A stretch of DNA of 64,000 nt from DATLGB01 sp037724045 (GTDB lineage: Bacteria > Actinomycetota > Thermoleophilia > Solirubrobacterales > Solirubrobacteraceae): positions 15,058-79,057 of the forward strand of contig JBBJOW010000010.1 in NCBI GenBank assembly GCA_037724045.1, written 5' to 3'. A program made the translations under genes and the position numbers. Below are positions 7,260-16,114 of the stretch, one piece after another (the stretch's first letter is position 1; each line of letters starts with the position of its first letter). The notes under the pieces were generated by a model. It was not told the DNA's origin. It made no database searches and saw only the letters and a program-made list of their open reading frames with translations.

Positions 7260-8917
7260 GCGACCACGGTCTCCTTTCCGAGCTGCTCCTGCAGCGCGAT
7301 GTCCTGCGAGTAGTCGATCGGCAGCACGATGATGGACGGCTCGTCGAGCGTGAGCGCCTTCGCCAGATGCCGCCTGAAGTCGTCCACCGATTCGCAGCGG
7401 AAGCCGGGCAACCCGAACGCCTGCGCGAGCAGGACGAAGTCGGGATTGGTGAAGTCGACGCCGAAGTGGCGGCCGAACTTGTTGTCCTGCTTCCAGACGA
7501 TCGAGCCGTACTGCTGGTTCTCCCAGATGACGTTCACCACGGCGGTCTTCAGCCGGCGCGCCGTCTCGAGCTCCTGACAGTTCATGAGGAACCCGCCGTC
7601 GCCGCTCACCGTGACGACCTTGCGCTCCGGGTGCACGAGCTTGGCCGCGATCCCGGTCGGCAGCGCGATGCCCATGCCCGCCAGGCCGTTGGCGATGAAC
7701 ACCGTGTCCGGCTCGTGGGCGGGGAACATGCGCGCGATCCACAGCTTGTGCATGCCGACGTCGGAGACGAGGATGTCCTGGCCGGAGAGCTGCTGGCGGA
7801 TCTCGGACAGCACGCGCGGCGGGTGCATCGGGAAGGCGTCGTCGGACGCGCCGGCCTCGAAGACGCCCTGGACGAGGTCCTCGAGCCGCGACGGCGTCGT
7901 CGTCGTCGGCTCGCCCGTGCCGACCAGGCCGATGAGGCGCCGCAGGATCAGGTCGATGTCGCCCACCAGGTCGGCCGTGGTCTCGAAGTGCTCGTCGACC
8001 TCGGCGGCGACGGTGTCGATGCAGATGATCGTCTTGTTCTTCTTGGGGTTCCAGTTGATGGGGGCGTGCTCGACGAGGTCGTAGCCGACGGTGATGATGA
8101 CGTCGGCGTGCTCGAAGCCCGCGAGCTCGTAGTCGCGCGCCTGCATGCCGACGGTGCCGCGCCAGTGGGGATCGTCGTCGGCGACGACCCCCTTGCCCAT
8201 GAAGGTCGCCGCCACGCCCATGCCGGTCGCGTGGGCGAACGCGCGCAGGGCCGGCGCCGCGCCGCCGCGCGAGATGCCGTTGCCGGCGAGAATGAGCGGG
8301 TACTCGGCGTCGCGGATGATCGCGGCGGCCTCGTCGAGCTCGGCCTGGCTGGGCTCGGGCCGGCGCTGCTCCTGGCGGTGCGTGAGCGGACGCCCGTCGC
8401 CCACCGCAGACGCCATGACGTCCTCGGGAAGCTCGATGTGCGTCGGGCCCGGCTTCTGGGCCTGCGCGACCTTGAACGCCTTGCGGACCGCCTCGGGAAT
8501 CATCGCCGGTGAGTTCAGCCGCGTGTTCCACTTGGTGATCGGCTTGAACATCGAGACGACGTCGATGTACTGATGGCTCTCCTTGTGCGTGCGCTCCAGG
8601 TCGCCCTGCCCGGTCAGCGCGACGAGCGGCGAGCGGTCCAGCCACGCGTCGGCGACCGCGGTCACCAGGTTGGTCGCGCCGGGTCCGAGCGTGCCCAGGC
8701 AGACGCCTGCCCGGTGGGTCAGCCGCCCGTACATGTCGGCCATGTACGCCCCGCCCTGCTCGTGGCGGACGGGGATGAACGTGATCTGCGAATCCTCCAG
8801 CGCGCGGTTGAGGTCGAGTGTCTCCTCGCCCGGAATGCCGAAGACGTACTCGACGCCCTCGGACTCCAGGCAGTCGACGAACAGGTCGGCCGCATTGCGC
8901 TCGTTCATGTCCGTCAC
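7256..8917 (-). CDS. Thiamine-diphosphate enzyme, acetolactate synthase large-subunit type
   Basis: 553 residues with the three-domain layout of TPP-dependent acetolactate synthases: N-terminal Pyr domain with the activating Glu53 (RHEQGGAYMADMYGR), central domain, and PP domain with the GDGGFLMN...NVIWENQ ThDP/Mg-binding motif. The family condenses two pyruvates into acetolactate or acts on other 2-oxo acids. No small regulatory subunit (ilvN) is adjacent; instead the gene is coupled by ATGA to an aldehyde dehydrogenase. A catabolic role, in which the TPP enzyme makes an aldehyde that the dehydrogenase oxidises, is therefore plausible but inferred. A GTG start at 8917 is chosen because GAGG lies about 8 bases upstream; ATG 8908 is the alternative. 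Confidence 0.85.
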   Translation of the reverse strand: MTDMNERNAADLFVDCLESEGVEYVFGIPGEETLDLNRALEDSQITFIPVRHEQGGAYMADMYGRLTHRAGVCLGTLGPGATNLVTAVADAWLDRSPLVALTGQGDLERTHKESHQYIDVVSMFKPITKWNTRLNSPAMIPEAVRKAFKVAQAQKPGPTHIELPEDVMASAVGDGRPLTHRQEQRRPEPSQAELDEAAAIIRDAEYPLILAGNGISRGGAAPALRAFAHATGMGVAATFMGKGVVADDDPHWRGTVGMQARDYELAGFEHADVIITVGYDLVEHAPINWNPKKNKTIICIDTVAAEVDEHFETTADLVGDIDLILRRLIGLVGTGEPTTTTPSRLEDLVQGVFEAGASDDAFPMHPPRVLSEIRQQLSGQDILVSDVGMHKLWIARMFPAHEPDTVFIANGLAGMGIALPTGIAAKLVHPERKVVTVSGDGGFLMNCQELETARRLKTAVVNVIWENQQYGSIVWKQDNKFGRHFGVDFTNPDFVLLAQAFGLPGFRCESVDDFRRHLAKALTLDEPSIIVLPIDYSQDIALQEQLGKETVVA

Positions 8918-8958
8918 TGGCTACCCCTCGGCTCGATCCCGTCTAACGTGATGAGCGC

Positions 8959-10344
8959 ATGTTGAAGGCCCGGGTCTCCCTCTGCGTTGCGGCGGTGCTG
9001 TGCGCCGCCATCCCTGCGACCGCTGACGCGGCCGGTCGCTTCACGATCCGTGGCGCCGGCTTCGGGCACGGGGTCGGCATGAGCCAGTACGGCGCGTACG
9101 GCTTCGCCCTGCAGGGCCGGACCTACGACCAGATCCTGGCCCACTACTACACGGACACGGCGCTGGGTCGCGAAGGCGGCACGACGGTGCGCGTGCTCCT
9201 GCAAGACGTGTCCACCGCGTCCTTCAGCGGCGCGCGGTCGGCGAACGGCAAGCGCCTGAACCCCGGACGGACCTACTACGTACGCCAGGCGAGCGGGACC
9301 GTGGAGGTCGCCAACGAGGCCGGCAAGGTCCTGCGGCGCGCGTCGGGGCTGATGACGGTCAAGCCGTCGCGCGGCACCGTCACCCTCAGCCGCGCCGGCG
9401 TCTACCGCGACCAGCTCGAGTTCCGCGAGTCGGGCATCTTCGGCGTGCAGGCCGTCAACGCGGTGGGGATGGAGAAGTACGTGCGCGGCGTCGTCGCGCT
9501 CGAGTCGCCGTCCTCCTGGCCGGCCGAGGCGCTGAAGGCGCAGGCCGTCGCCGCGCGCACGTACGCGCTCACGACGTCGAAGGGCGGCAACGGCTTCGAC
9601 CAGTACGCCGACACGCGCTCGCAGGTCTACGGCGGCGTGGCCGCGGAGACGTCGACCACGGACGCGGCGGTGCGCGCGACCAAGCACCGGGTCGTCACCT
9701 ACCAGGGCGAGCCGGTCACCACCTACTTCTTCTCCACCTCTGGAGGACGCACGGAGGACGTCGAGAACACGTCGCTGGGCGTCGAGCCGCTGCCGTGGCT
9801 GAAGTCCGTCAAGGACCCGTTCGACGACGCGTCGCCCAAGCACCGCTGGGGGCCCTATCGCTGGCCGATGAGCAAGGCGGCGGACAAGCTCGCGGGCTAC
9901 GTCAAGGGCTCGTTCATCGGCATCGAGGTCATCCGCCGCGGCCGCTCGCCGCGGATCGTCTCCGCCGACGTCGTCGGCAGCGCCGGTCGCACGCGGGTGA
10001 CGGGGGCGACGCTGCGCGCCGAGCTCGAGCTCTTCGACTCGTGGGCGTACTTCAGCTCGATCACCACCGGCTCGGGCCCGAAGGCCGAGGTCGACCGCAC
10101 CGCGCTGCTCGGCACGGAGCCCGCGATGCGCGCGGCGCGCTCCACGCGCCGCGTCGAGGGCCGCATCTTCCCCGCCGTCGGCGGCGCGACCGTCAGCGTC
10201 CAGCGCCTCGAGGGCTTCCGCTGGGCCACGGTCGCCTCTGCCGACACGGACGCCCAGGGCCGTTACGCCTACGTCGCCGAGCAGCCCGGCCGCTACCGCG
10301 TCCGCTTCCTGCTCGACACCGGGCCCGCGGTAGAAGTCGAGTAG
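8959..10344 (+). CDS. Secreted SpoIID/LytB-domain protein
   Basis: 461 residues with an N-terminal signal peptide (VSLCVAAVLCAAIPATADA). The SpoIID/LytB core begins with FTIRGAGFGHGVGMSQYGA and includes NAVGMEKYVRGVVALESP and AEALKAQAVAARTYA, the hallmark segments of this family. In endospore formers SpoIID is a lytic transglycosylase acting on denuded glycan; in non-sporulating actinobacteria such proteins are exported cell-wall enzymes of unknown exact role. A C-terminal beta-rich extension (from about residue 395) looks like a carboxypeptidase-regulatory-like or Ig domain. TAACGT lies 9 bases before the ATG, so the mRNA may be leaderless. It is divergent from the TPP enzyme. Confidence 0.88.
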   Translation: MLKARVSLCVAAVLCAAIPATADAAGRFTIRGAGFGHGVGMSQYGAYGFALQGRTYDQILAHYYTDTALGREGGTTVRVLLQDVSTASFSGARSANGKRLNPGRTYYVRQASGTVEVANEAGKVLRRASGLMTVKPSRGTVTLSRAGVYRDQLEFRESGIFGVQAVNAVGMEKYVRGVVALESPSSWPAEALKAQAVAARTYALTTSKGGNGFDQYADTRSQVYGGVAAETSTTDAAVRATKHRVVTYQGEPVTTYFFSTSGGRTEDVENTSLGVEPLPWLKSVKDPFDDASPKHRWGPYRWPMSKAADKLAGYVKGSFIGIEVIRRGRSPRIVSADVVGSAGRTRVTGATLRAELELFDSWAYFSSITTGSGPKAEVDRTALLGTEPAMRAARSTRRVEGRIFPAVGGATVSVQRLEGFRWATVASADTDAQGRYAYVAEQPGRYRVRFLLDTGPAVEVE

Positions 10345-10345
10345 T

Positions 10346-10801
10346 TCAGGCGTACAGGCGCATCAGCAGCTCGGCGACGCAGACGGGCTTGTCGCCGCCC
10401 TCGCGCTCGAAGGTCAGCTCGGTGGTCACCTGCAGGCCGCCGGACACCTCTTTGACCTCGCCGAGGCGGCCGGTCGCGCGCACCTTGGCGCCGACGGGCA
10501 GCGGCGACGGGAAGCGGACCTTGCCCAAGCCGTAGTTGATGGCCATCTTGAAGCCCTTGTAGTCGACGACCTCGCCCTGCAGCGGCACGGCGAGCGACAG
10601 GGTGAAGAAGCCGTGCACGATGGTGCCGCCGAACGGCGTCTCCTTCTCGGCCCGGTCGACGTCGAGATGGATCCACTGGTGGTCGCCCGTGACGTCGGCG
10701 AACGCCTGCACGTCCTCCTGGGTGATCTCGCGCCAGTCGGACGTCCCCAGCTCGGACCCCTCCGCCGCCTTGACCGCGTCGATTCCGTTCAGTTCGCGCA
10801 T
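10346..10801 (-). CDS. MaoC-family (R)-enoyl-CoA hydratase
   Basis: A 151-residue single hot-dog domain. The motif VTGDHQWIHLDVDRA holds the catalytic Asp and His of the MaoC/hydratase-2 family, in the DHQWIH variant seen in mycobacterial Rv0130-type hydratases. The family hydrates trans-2-enoyl-CoA to (R)-3-hydroxyacyl-CoA. The segment FGGTIVHGFFTLSLAVPL is the conserved tunnel helix. It starts at ATG 10801 and is divergent from the exonuclease gene at 10820. Confidence 0.85.
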   Translation of the reverse strand: MRELNGIDAVKAAEGSELGTSDWREITQEDVQAFADVTGDHQWIHLDVDRAEKETPFGGTIVHGFFTLSLAVPLQGEVVDYKGFKMAINYGLGKVRFPSPLPVGAKVRATGRLGEVKEVSGGLQVTTELTFEREGGDKPVCVAELLMRLYA

Positions 10802-10819
10802 GTCGACATACTGCCGCGG

Positions 10820-11677
10820 ATGGCTGGTCCGCTGCTGTGCGCCGATGCGCCCCATCTGCTCTACCGGGCGTTCTTCGGCCTGCCCGACTCGATCAAGGGC
10901 GCGGACGACCGGCCGGTCAACGCGCTGCTGGGCTCGGTCAACCAGACGCTGTGGTGCGTGGAGCGCTTCAAGCCGCGGGCGGTCGTCATGTGCTTCGGCG
11001 CCGAGGCGGCCATCTACCGCACGGACGCCTACCCGGCCTATCACGCCCATCGCCCCGAGATGCCCGGCGACCTCGCGCACCAGTGGGCGCTCGCGCCGGA
11101 CCTGTACCGGGCGCTGGGCTGGGCGGTCGTGGACTCCGCCGAGCTGGAGGCGGACGACCTGATGGGGACCCTCGTCGCCGACGAGGAGGATCGCGGCGGC
11201 GAGGCGCTCATCCTCAGTGGCGACCGCGACATGTATCAATGTGTGACCGACAAGGTGCACGTGCTGCTGCAGCAGCGCGGCCGCGACGGACCGAAGGAGC
11301 TCGACCCGGCGGCGGTGCAGGCGCGCTACGGCGTCACGCCCGCGCAGGTTCCCGACTTCATCGCGCTGCGCGGCGACCCGTCGGACGGGCTGCCGGGCGC
11401 CAAGGGCATCGGTGAGAAGACCGCGGCCGATCTGCTGCGGCGCCACGGCGACCTCGAGACCACGCTCGACGCGGCCGTGCGCGAGCGCACGCCGACCGTT
11501 CGCCGCGCCCTGCACGAGCAGGCCGCCGAGCTGCGCTCCTTCAAGGACATCGCCACGCTGCGCCGAATCGAGATGGACCGGCCCGTGGACGCGCCGACGG
11601 ATGGCGCGTCCGGGGCTGAGGCTGCCGAGCGCCTAGGGATGCGCCGGCTCGCAGAGCGCCTGCGCAGCAGTTTCTAA
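10820..11677 (+). CDS. Stand-alone 5'-3' exonuclease (Pol I N-domain type)
   Basis: 285 residues matching the 5'-nuclease domain of DNA polymerase I without the polymerase. Acidic metal ligands are visible in LLCADAPHLLYRAFF (N-terminus), ELEADDLMGTLV and LILSGDRDMYQ. The helix-hairpin-helix segment GLPGAKGIGEKTAADLLRR is intact. This family removes RNA primers and flaps during replication and repair. High-GC actinobacteria often encode such a free-standing copy besides PolA. The GH2 gene follows after 12 bases on the same strand. Confidence 0.88.
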   Translation: MAGPLLCADAPHLLYRAFFGLPDSIKGADDRPVNALLGSVNQTLWCVERFKPRAVVMCFGAEAAIYRTDAYPAYHAHRPEMPGDLAHQWALAPDLYRALGWAVVDSAELEADDLMGTLVADEEDRGGEALILSGDRDMYQCVTDKVHVLLQQRGRDGPKELDPAAVQARYGVTPAQVPDFIALRGDPSDGLPGAKGIGEKTAADLLRRHGDLETTLDAAVRERTPTVRRALHEQAAELRSFKDIATLRRIEMDRPVDAPTDGASGAEAAERLGMRRLAERLRSSF

Positions 11678-11689
11678 CCTCTCCACGTC

Positions 11690-13540
11690 GTGCTGGACCA
11701 CCCCCGCCGCCTCGCCTTCGTCACCCTGCTCGCGTTCCTGGCGATGGCCGCCCCGGCGTCGAAGGCCACGCTCGGCGAGGGACCGCCTGTCGCCGTTGCC
11801 CTCGACACGGGGTGGGAGGTCCGCTTCGACCCCGAGGACGTGGGCCTCGACGGCGGCTGGGAGTCGGGGCGCTTGGAGGAGGACTGGCAGGACGTCACCG
11901 TCCCCCATGTCTTCAACGCGAAGCCGATCGACGACCAGTTCCTCGGCACGAACGCCTGGTACCGGCTGCGGCTGCGGACCCCGGTGACGCCGGCCGGCTT
12001 CGGCTGGGCCCTGCGCTTCGCCGGCGTACGGCGCGAGGCGACGGTGTGGCTCAACGGGACGCGCCTCGGGCGCCGCGACGCGCCGTTCGCCCCCTTCACG
12101 CTGCCGGCGGAGGGCCTGCGCGCCGCGGGCCAGCTCAACGAGCTCGTGGTCCGCGTCTCCAACCTGCGTGACGAGGAGCTGCGCGAGGGCTGGTGGAACT
12201 GGGGCGGCATCACGCGGCCGGTCACCCTGGAGCCGGTCGGCCGGGTCGAGTGGGAGGACCTCGGCGTGCTCTCCGACGTGGACTGCGAGGGTACCGACTG
12301 CGCGGCGGTCGCGCGCACCGACGGCTGGCTCGTCAGCCACTCCGACGAGGTCGAGGACGTGACGCTGACGGTCGGCCTCACGTCTCCGTCGGGCAAGCAG
12401 AGCGCACACACCGAGATCGTCGAGGACCTGCAACCGGGCGAGCGCCGCCGGGTGGGCTTCGGCATCGACGTCGAGGACCCGATGCTGTGGTCCCCCGTCA
12501 CCCCGAACCTCTACGCCGCGCAGGCCACCGCATCCGTCGACGGCGAGGTGCAGCAGATGGAACAGCGGCGCATCGGGCTGCGCTTCGTACGCGTGCGCCG
12601 CGGCCGTCTCTACCTCAACGGCAACGAGCTGCAGCTACGCGGCGCGTCGATCCAGGAGGACGTCCCCGGCCGCGGCCCCGCGCTGCGCGACGAGGACATC
12701 GAGACGATCATCGACGACCTCCAACGCCTGCAGGCCAACGTCACCCGCGCCCAGTACCCGCTCGACGAGCGCCTGCTGAGCCGGCTCGACGAGGAGGGCA
12801 TCCTCGTCTGGAGCCAGGCGCCCGTCTACCACGAGGACGAGGACCTCGAGGAGGAGGCGGGCCGGGTCGCCGCGCTGGGCAAGGTGCGCACGACGGTGCT
12901 CACCGGCCGCAACCACCCCTCCGTGCTGACGCACTCCGTCGCCAACGAGCTCGACCCCTACGCCGACGACGTCCCCGGCACGCGCGACTTCCTCGAGCGC
13001 GCGGCGGTCGAGGCGCGCGACCTCGACGACACCGTTCCCGTCGCGCTGGACCTCCTGTCGTACCCGAACATCCCGCGCCAGGAGGTCTACGACGCCTTCG
13101 GCCTGCTCGGCATCAACTCCTACTACGGCTGGTACGGCGGCAAGGAGGGGACCCCGCAGTCCACCGAGGACTTCGACGACCTCGCGCCCTTCCTGCGCTA
13201 CATGCGCGAGATCTACCCGCGCCAGGCACAGATCGTCACCGAGTTCGGCGCCGAGTCCACCTTCAGCGGGCCCGAGACCGTCAAGGAGACCTACGAGTTC
13301 CAGGCCAACTACGTCCGCGACCACCTGCGCGTGGTGGACGAGATGCCGTGGCTCGCCGGCGCGATCTACTGGACCGCGCGCGAGTTCTACGTCAAGCCCG
13401 ACTGGGACGGCGGCGCGCTGCGGCGCAACGTGGAGCGCGACGCGCTGCACAACAAGGGGCTGATCAAGTACGACGGGACCGCCAAGCCCGCGTTCGACGT
13501 GGCTCGCGAGGTCTTCTCGAACACGCCGATCTACCGCTGA
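11690..13540 (+). CDS. Secreted glycoside hydrolase family 2
   Basis: 616 residues starting at GTG 11690 with a signal peptide (LAFVTLLAFLAMAAPASKA). Domain order is that of GH2: a sugar-binding jelly roll (WEVRFDPEDVGLDGGW to the WNWGGITRPV loop), an immunoglobulin-like domain, then a TIM barrel from about residue 300 (LNGNELQLRGASIQEDVP). The acid/base Glu is in HSVANELDPY, where the usual NE pair is kept, and the nucleophile Glu is in IVTEFGAEST. The family includes beta-galactosidases, beta-glucuronidases and beta-mannosidases; the substrate cannot be read from the sequence. It acts outside the cytoplasmic membrane. Confidence 0.85.
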   Translation: MLDHPRRLAFVTLLAFLAMAAPASKATLGEGPPVAVALDTGWEVRFDPEDVGLDGGWESGRLEEDWQDVTVPHVFNAKPIDDQFLGTNAWYRLRLRTPVTPAGFGWALRFAGVRREATVWLNGTRLGRRDAPFAPFTLPAEGLRAAGQLNELVVRVSNLRDEELREGWWNWGGITRPVTLEPVGRVEWEDLGVLSDVDCEGTDCAAVARTDGWLVSHSDEVEDVTLTVGLTSPSGKQSAHTEIVEDLQPGERRRVGFGIDVEDPMLWSPVTPNLYAAQATASVDGEVQQMEQRRIGLRFVRVRRGRLYLNGNELQLRGASIQEDVPGRGPALRDEDIETIIDDLQRLQANVTRAQYPLDERLLSRLDEEGILVWSQAPVYHEDEDLEEEAGRVAALGKVRTTVLTGRNHPSVLTHSVANELDPYADDVPGTRDFLERAAVEARDLDDTVPVALDLLSYPNIPRQEVYDAFGLLGINSYYGWYGGKEGTPQSTEDFDDLAPFLRYMREIYPRQAQIVTEFGAESTFSGPETVKETYEFQANYVRDHLRVVDEMPWLAGAIYWTAREFYVKPDWDGGALRRNVERDALHNKGLIKYDGTAKPAFDVAREVFSNTPIYR

Positions 13541-13626
13541 CGCGGGCTGGCGCCCGCGGACCGGTTCGAGGGCGCCGGCCAACTGCTGCAGGTAAGGGAG
13601 AAGGGAGTGAGTCCGCGCCACGCCGA

Positions 13627-13662
13627 GGGGCCTGAGGGTTGCCAGAACCACCCTCAGGCCCC
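13627..13662. terminator. Hairpin between convergent GH2 and ychF genes
   Basis: GGGGCCTGAGGG (13627-13638) pairs perfectly with CCCTCAGGCCCC (13651-13662) across a 12-base loop. It lies between two convergent genes, where a bidirectional terminator is expected. No T-run follows, as is common in high-GC actinobacteria. Confidence 0.6.
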
Positions 13663-13750
13663 CGCCGCCGCCACACCCCTCCCATCCCTCAATGCCGCAG
13701 TTGGCTTCGACCAGTTCGAACCGGCCGTGGGCGACAGCCGGCCTCAGCAG

Positions 13751-14833
13751 CTACGGCGTGAACTTGACCGTGATGACGTCGCCGTCCGTCATCACGTAGT
13801 CGCGGCCCTCGAGGCGCAGGGTGCCGCGGTCGCGGGCGCCGGAGTAGCCGCCCGCCTCGACGAGCCGGTCCCATCCGATGACCTCCGCGCGGACGAAGCC
13901 CTTCTGGATGTCGGAGTGGATGCCACCGGCGGCGTGCCAGACCGACAGGCCGCGGCGCAGGTGCCACGACTGCGCGGGCTTGTCCTCGCCGGCGGTGAAG
14001 AAGGCGATCAGGTCGAGCAGGTCGAAGGCACCGCGCACGACGCGGTCCAGGCCCGACTCCCCGAGCCCCATCTCCTCGCGCATCGACAGGGCCTCGTCAT
14101 CGTCGCCGAGCTCGGCCAGGTCGGCCTCGATGCGGCTCGAGATGGCGACGGCCTTCGCGCCGTGGGCGGCGGCGTGCTCCGCCACGACGGCGGGCACCTC
14201 GTCGGTCCCCTCGTCGACGTTGGCGACGAAGAGCACCGGCTTCCCGCTCAGGGGCGAGAGGTCGCGCATCGCGTTGGGGGCGGCGGCGGAGACCGGAACC
14301 GTGCGCGCCGGCCTGCCCTCCTGCAGCGCGGCGATGACGGCAGCCAGCCAGGCCTCCTCCGCCTTGGCCTCACGGTCGCCGCCGCGAGCCTCGCGGACCA
14401 CGCGTGCGTGACGGCGCTCGGCCTGCTCGAGGTCGGCGTAGATGAGCTCGGTCTCGATCGTCTCGATGTCGCGCCTGGGGTCGACGTCGCCTTCGGGATG
14501 GATGACGTTGTCGTCGCCGTGCGCGCGGACGACGTGCAGGATCGCGTCGGTCTCGCGGATGTTGGCCAGGAACTGGTTGCCGAGGCCTTCCCCCTCGGAG
14601 GCGCCGCGGACCAGGCCGGCGATGTCGTGGACCTGGATCGTGTCGTAGACGATGTTCGAGGCGCCCACCGTTGCGGCGACCTGGTCCATACGCGAGTCGG
14701 CGACCGGCAGCACCGCGACGTTGGGCTCGATGGTCGTGAAGGGGTAGTTGGCCGCTTCCGCGCCACCCTTGGCCATCGCGTTGAACAGCGACGACTTGCC
14801 CGCGTTGGGCATGCCCACGATCCCGACCTTCAT
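13751..14833 (-). CDS. ychF: Obg-like ATPase/GTPase YchF
   Basis: 360 residues. The P-loop GMPNAGKSSLFNAM, switch region TTIEPNVAV and DIAGLVRGASEGEGLGNQFL are diagnostic of the YchF/OLA1 branch of Obg-like GTPases. The specificity motif is NVDEG rather than NKxD, consistent with the known ATP preference of this subfamily. A coiled-coil insert (residues about 130-160) and a C-terminal TGS domain (ending in DGDVITVKFTP) complete the protein. It is ribosome-associated and linked to stress responses. Its ATG overlaps the stop of the upstream PAP2 gene (ATGA), so the two are coupled. Confidence 0.95.
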   Translation of the reverse strand: MKVGIVGMPNAGKSSLFNAMAKGGAEAANYPFTTIEPNVAVLPVADSRMDQVAATVGASNIVYDTIQVHDIAGLVRGASEGEGLGNQFLANIRETDAILHVVRAHGDDNVIHPEGDVDPRRDIETIETELIYADLEQAERRHARVVREARGGDREAKAEEAWLAAVIAALQEGRPARTVPVSAAAPNAMRDLSPLSGKPVLFVANVDEGTDEVPAVVAEHAAAHGAKAVAISSRIEADLAELGDDDEALSMREEMGLGESGLDRVVRGAFDLLDLIAFFTAGEDKPAQSWHLRRGLSVWHAAGGIHSDIQKGFVRAEVIGWDRLVEAGGYSGARDRGTLRLEGRDYVMTDGDVITVKFTP

Positions 14834-15396
14834 CCGCGTCCCACCCGCCCGATCAGCGAGCCGAGCGCAGCGCCGGCGAGGATGTCGCTCGGATAGTGAA
14901 CGCCGAGGAAGAGCCTGCTGAGCGCCATCGGCACGGCAACCACGTAGAGCACGCCGGCCGGCAGCAGCCCCGAGTAGGCCTGCGCCGCCGCGAAGGACGA
15001 CGACGAGTGCGAGGACGGGAAGGAGAGGCCGGTCGGCGTGGCCATCAGGGCGGGGAGGTTCTCGACCGCGGGCCGCTGACGGCCGATGGCGACCTTGATC
15101 GTGCTCGAGCTGACGTAGGCGATGCCGACCGTCGCGGTGGCCGATCGCCAGCGCGCAGCGCGGCGACGGTCGACGAGCGAGCCTCCGATACCGAAGCCCA
15201 GCCACAGCATCCCGTGCTCACCCAGCCCCGAGAAACGGCGCACGGCGGCGACGCGGCGCTCCTCGCGCGCAAGGGAGCGGAAGGCGCGGTACACCGACAG
15301 GTCGACGGCGTTCAGCCACGCGCGCGCGCCACCGCGGCGCCCGGCTTCACGGAGCGGCTCTGCGGCGTCGAGCGGCTCGGTCGCCGCCGTCGTCAA
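14830..15396 (-). CDS. PAP2-family membrane phosphatase
   Basis: 188 residues with several hydrophobic helices and the three phosphatase motifs: KVAIGRQRP, SFPSSHSS (Ser replaces the Gly of PSGH) and SRLFLGVHYPSD. The family dephosphorylates lipid phosphates such as phosphatidic acid or undecaprenyl pyrophosphate at the membrane. A TTG start at 15396 overlaps the stop of the small upstream gene. Substrate unknown. Confidence 0.85.
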   Translation of the reverse strand: MTTAATEPLDAAEPLREAGRRGGARAWLNAVDLSVYRAFRSLAREERRVAAVRRFSGLGEHGMLWLGFGIGGSLVDRRRAARWRSATATVGIAYVSSSTIKVAIGRQRPAVENLPALMATPTGLSFPSSHSSSSFAAAQAYSGLLPAGVLYVVAVPMALSRLFLGVHYPSDILAGAALGSLIGRVGRG

Positions 15397-15617
15397 AACC
15401 CGATGCGCTGCTCGTCGGACTCGATGCGCAGGTAGATGACCTGGCCGAGGTTGACGAGCACAGCGCCATCGGCGGTGTCGATCTCGCGGAAGCCGCTTTC
15501 CCCGGAGGTCAGCAGGCCACGCAGCTGGTCGAGCTTGTCGGGCGCCATGCGCAGGGAGAGGGCTCCGCCGGCGTGGAAGCCGAGGGCGATGCGCTTGGGA
15601 CGGTCTTCGGAAGGCAC
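15393..15617 (-). CDS. Small conserved-looking hypothetical protein
   Basis: 74 residues from GTG 15617, which overlaps the stop of the epimerase gene. The protein reads as a compact alpha/beta fold: KRIALGFHAGGALSLRM, a helix (DKLDQLRGLLTSG), then a beta hairpin (VLVNLGQVIYLRIES). No family is recognised. Tight overlaps on both sides show it is a real member of the epimerase-PAP2-ychF transcription unit. Confidence 0.7.
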   Translation of the reverse strand: MPSEDRPKRIALGFHAGGALSLRMAPDKLDQLRGLLTSGESGFREIDTADGAVLVNLGQVIYLRIESDEQRIGF

Positions 15618-16030
15618 TAGTGGTGGTTCTCCGCTGGTTGGACGATCTCGGTCAGCACGCCGCCGGTCGAGGCGGGGTGCAGGAAGGCGACGCGCGACGA
15701 GCGGATGCCCGTGCGGGGGGTCTCGTCGATGAGGCGCAGGCCGCCGTCGCGCAGCTCGGCGAGCGTCGCGTCGATGTCGGCCACCTGGTAGGCGACGTGG
15801 TGCAGGCCCGGGCCCTTCTTGGCGAGGAACTTGCCCACCGGCGTGTCGTCGCCGAGCGGGGCCAGCAGCTCGACGTGGTTCTCGCCGACGTCGAGCAGAA
15901 CCGCCTCGACGCCCTGCTCCTCCACGGTCTCGCGGTGCACGAGCGTCATCGCGTAGCGCTGCTCGTAGAGGGCGAGGGCGGCGTCGAGATCCGTCACGGC
16001 GACGCCCACGTGGTCGATGCGACCGAACAT
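15617..16030 (-). CDS. mce: Methylmalonyl-CoA epimerase
   Basis: 137 residues of the glyoxalase/VOC fold. IDHVGVAVTDLDAAL at the N-terminus supplies the first metal His, LHHVAYQVADIDATL the second, and ENHVELLAP and VLTEIVQPAE the remaining ligands. The protein interconverts (S)- and (R)-methylmalonyl-CoA in propionate and odd-chain fatty acid breakdown. No mutase is adjacent in this window. First gene of a minus-strand, tightly overlapping unit, divergent from the lipid kinase. Confidence 0.9.
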   Translation of the reverse strand: MFGRIDHVGVAVTDLDAALALYEQRYAMTLVHRETVEEQGVEAVLLDVGENHVELLAPLGDDTPVGKFLAKKGPGLHHVAYQVADIDATLAELRDGGLRLIDETPRTGIRSSRVAFLHPASTGGVLTEIVQPAENHH

Positions 16031-16075
16031 TGGTTGGGAGGGTAACGTCGCCCGGCAGGACGAACTTGAAGCGCA

Positions 16076-16114
16076 GGCCACGCGAAGCTGGCCGGTGACG
16101 AGCGAAGCGAGACC
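16076..16114. repeat. GAA-loop palindrome plus GGTGACGAGCGAAGCGAGACC tail
   Basis: GGCCAcGC-GAA-GCTGGCC (16076-16093, one bulge) is followed at once by the tail at 16094-16114. The tail recurs with few changes at 34907-34927 and 37058-37079, each time after a triloop palindrome. Here the element lies across the likely start of the lipid kinase gene. Confidence 0.75.

Noticed and set aside
7160..8512. 450-codon plus-strand open frame over the TPP enzyme
   Set aside because: No motifs; antisense of a clearly conserved enzyme.
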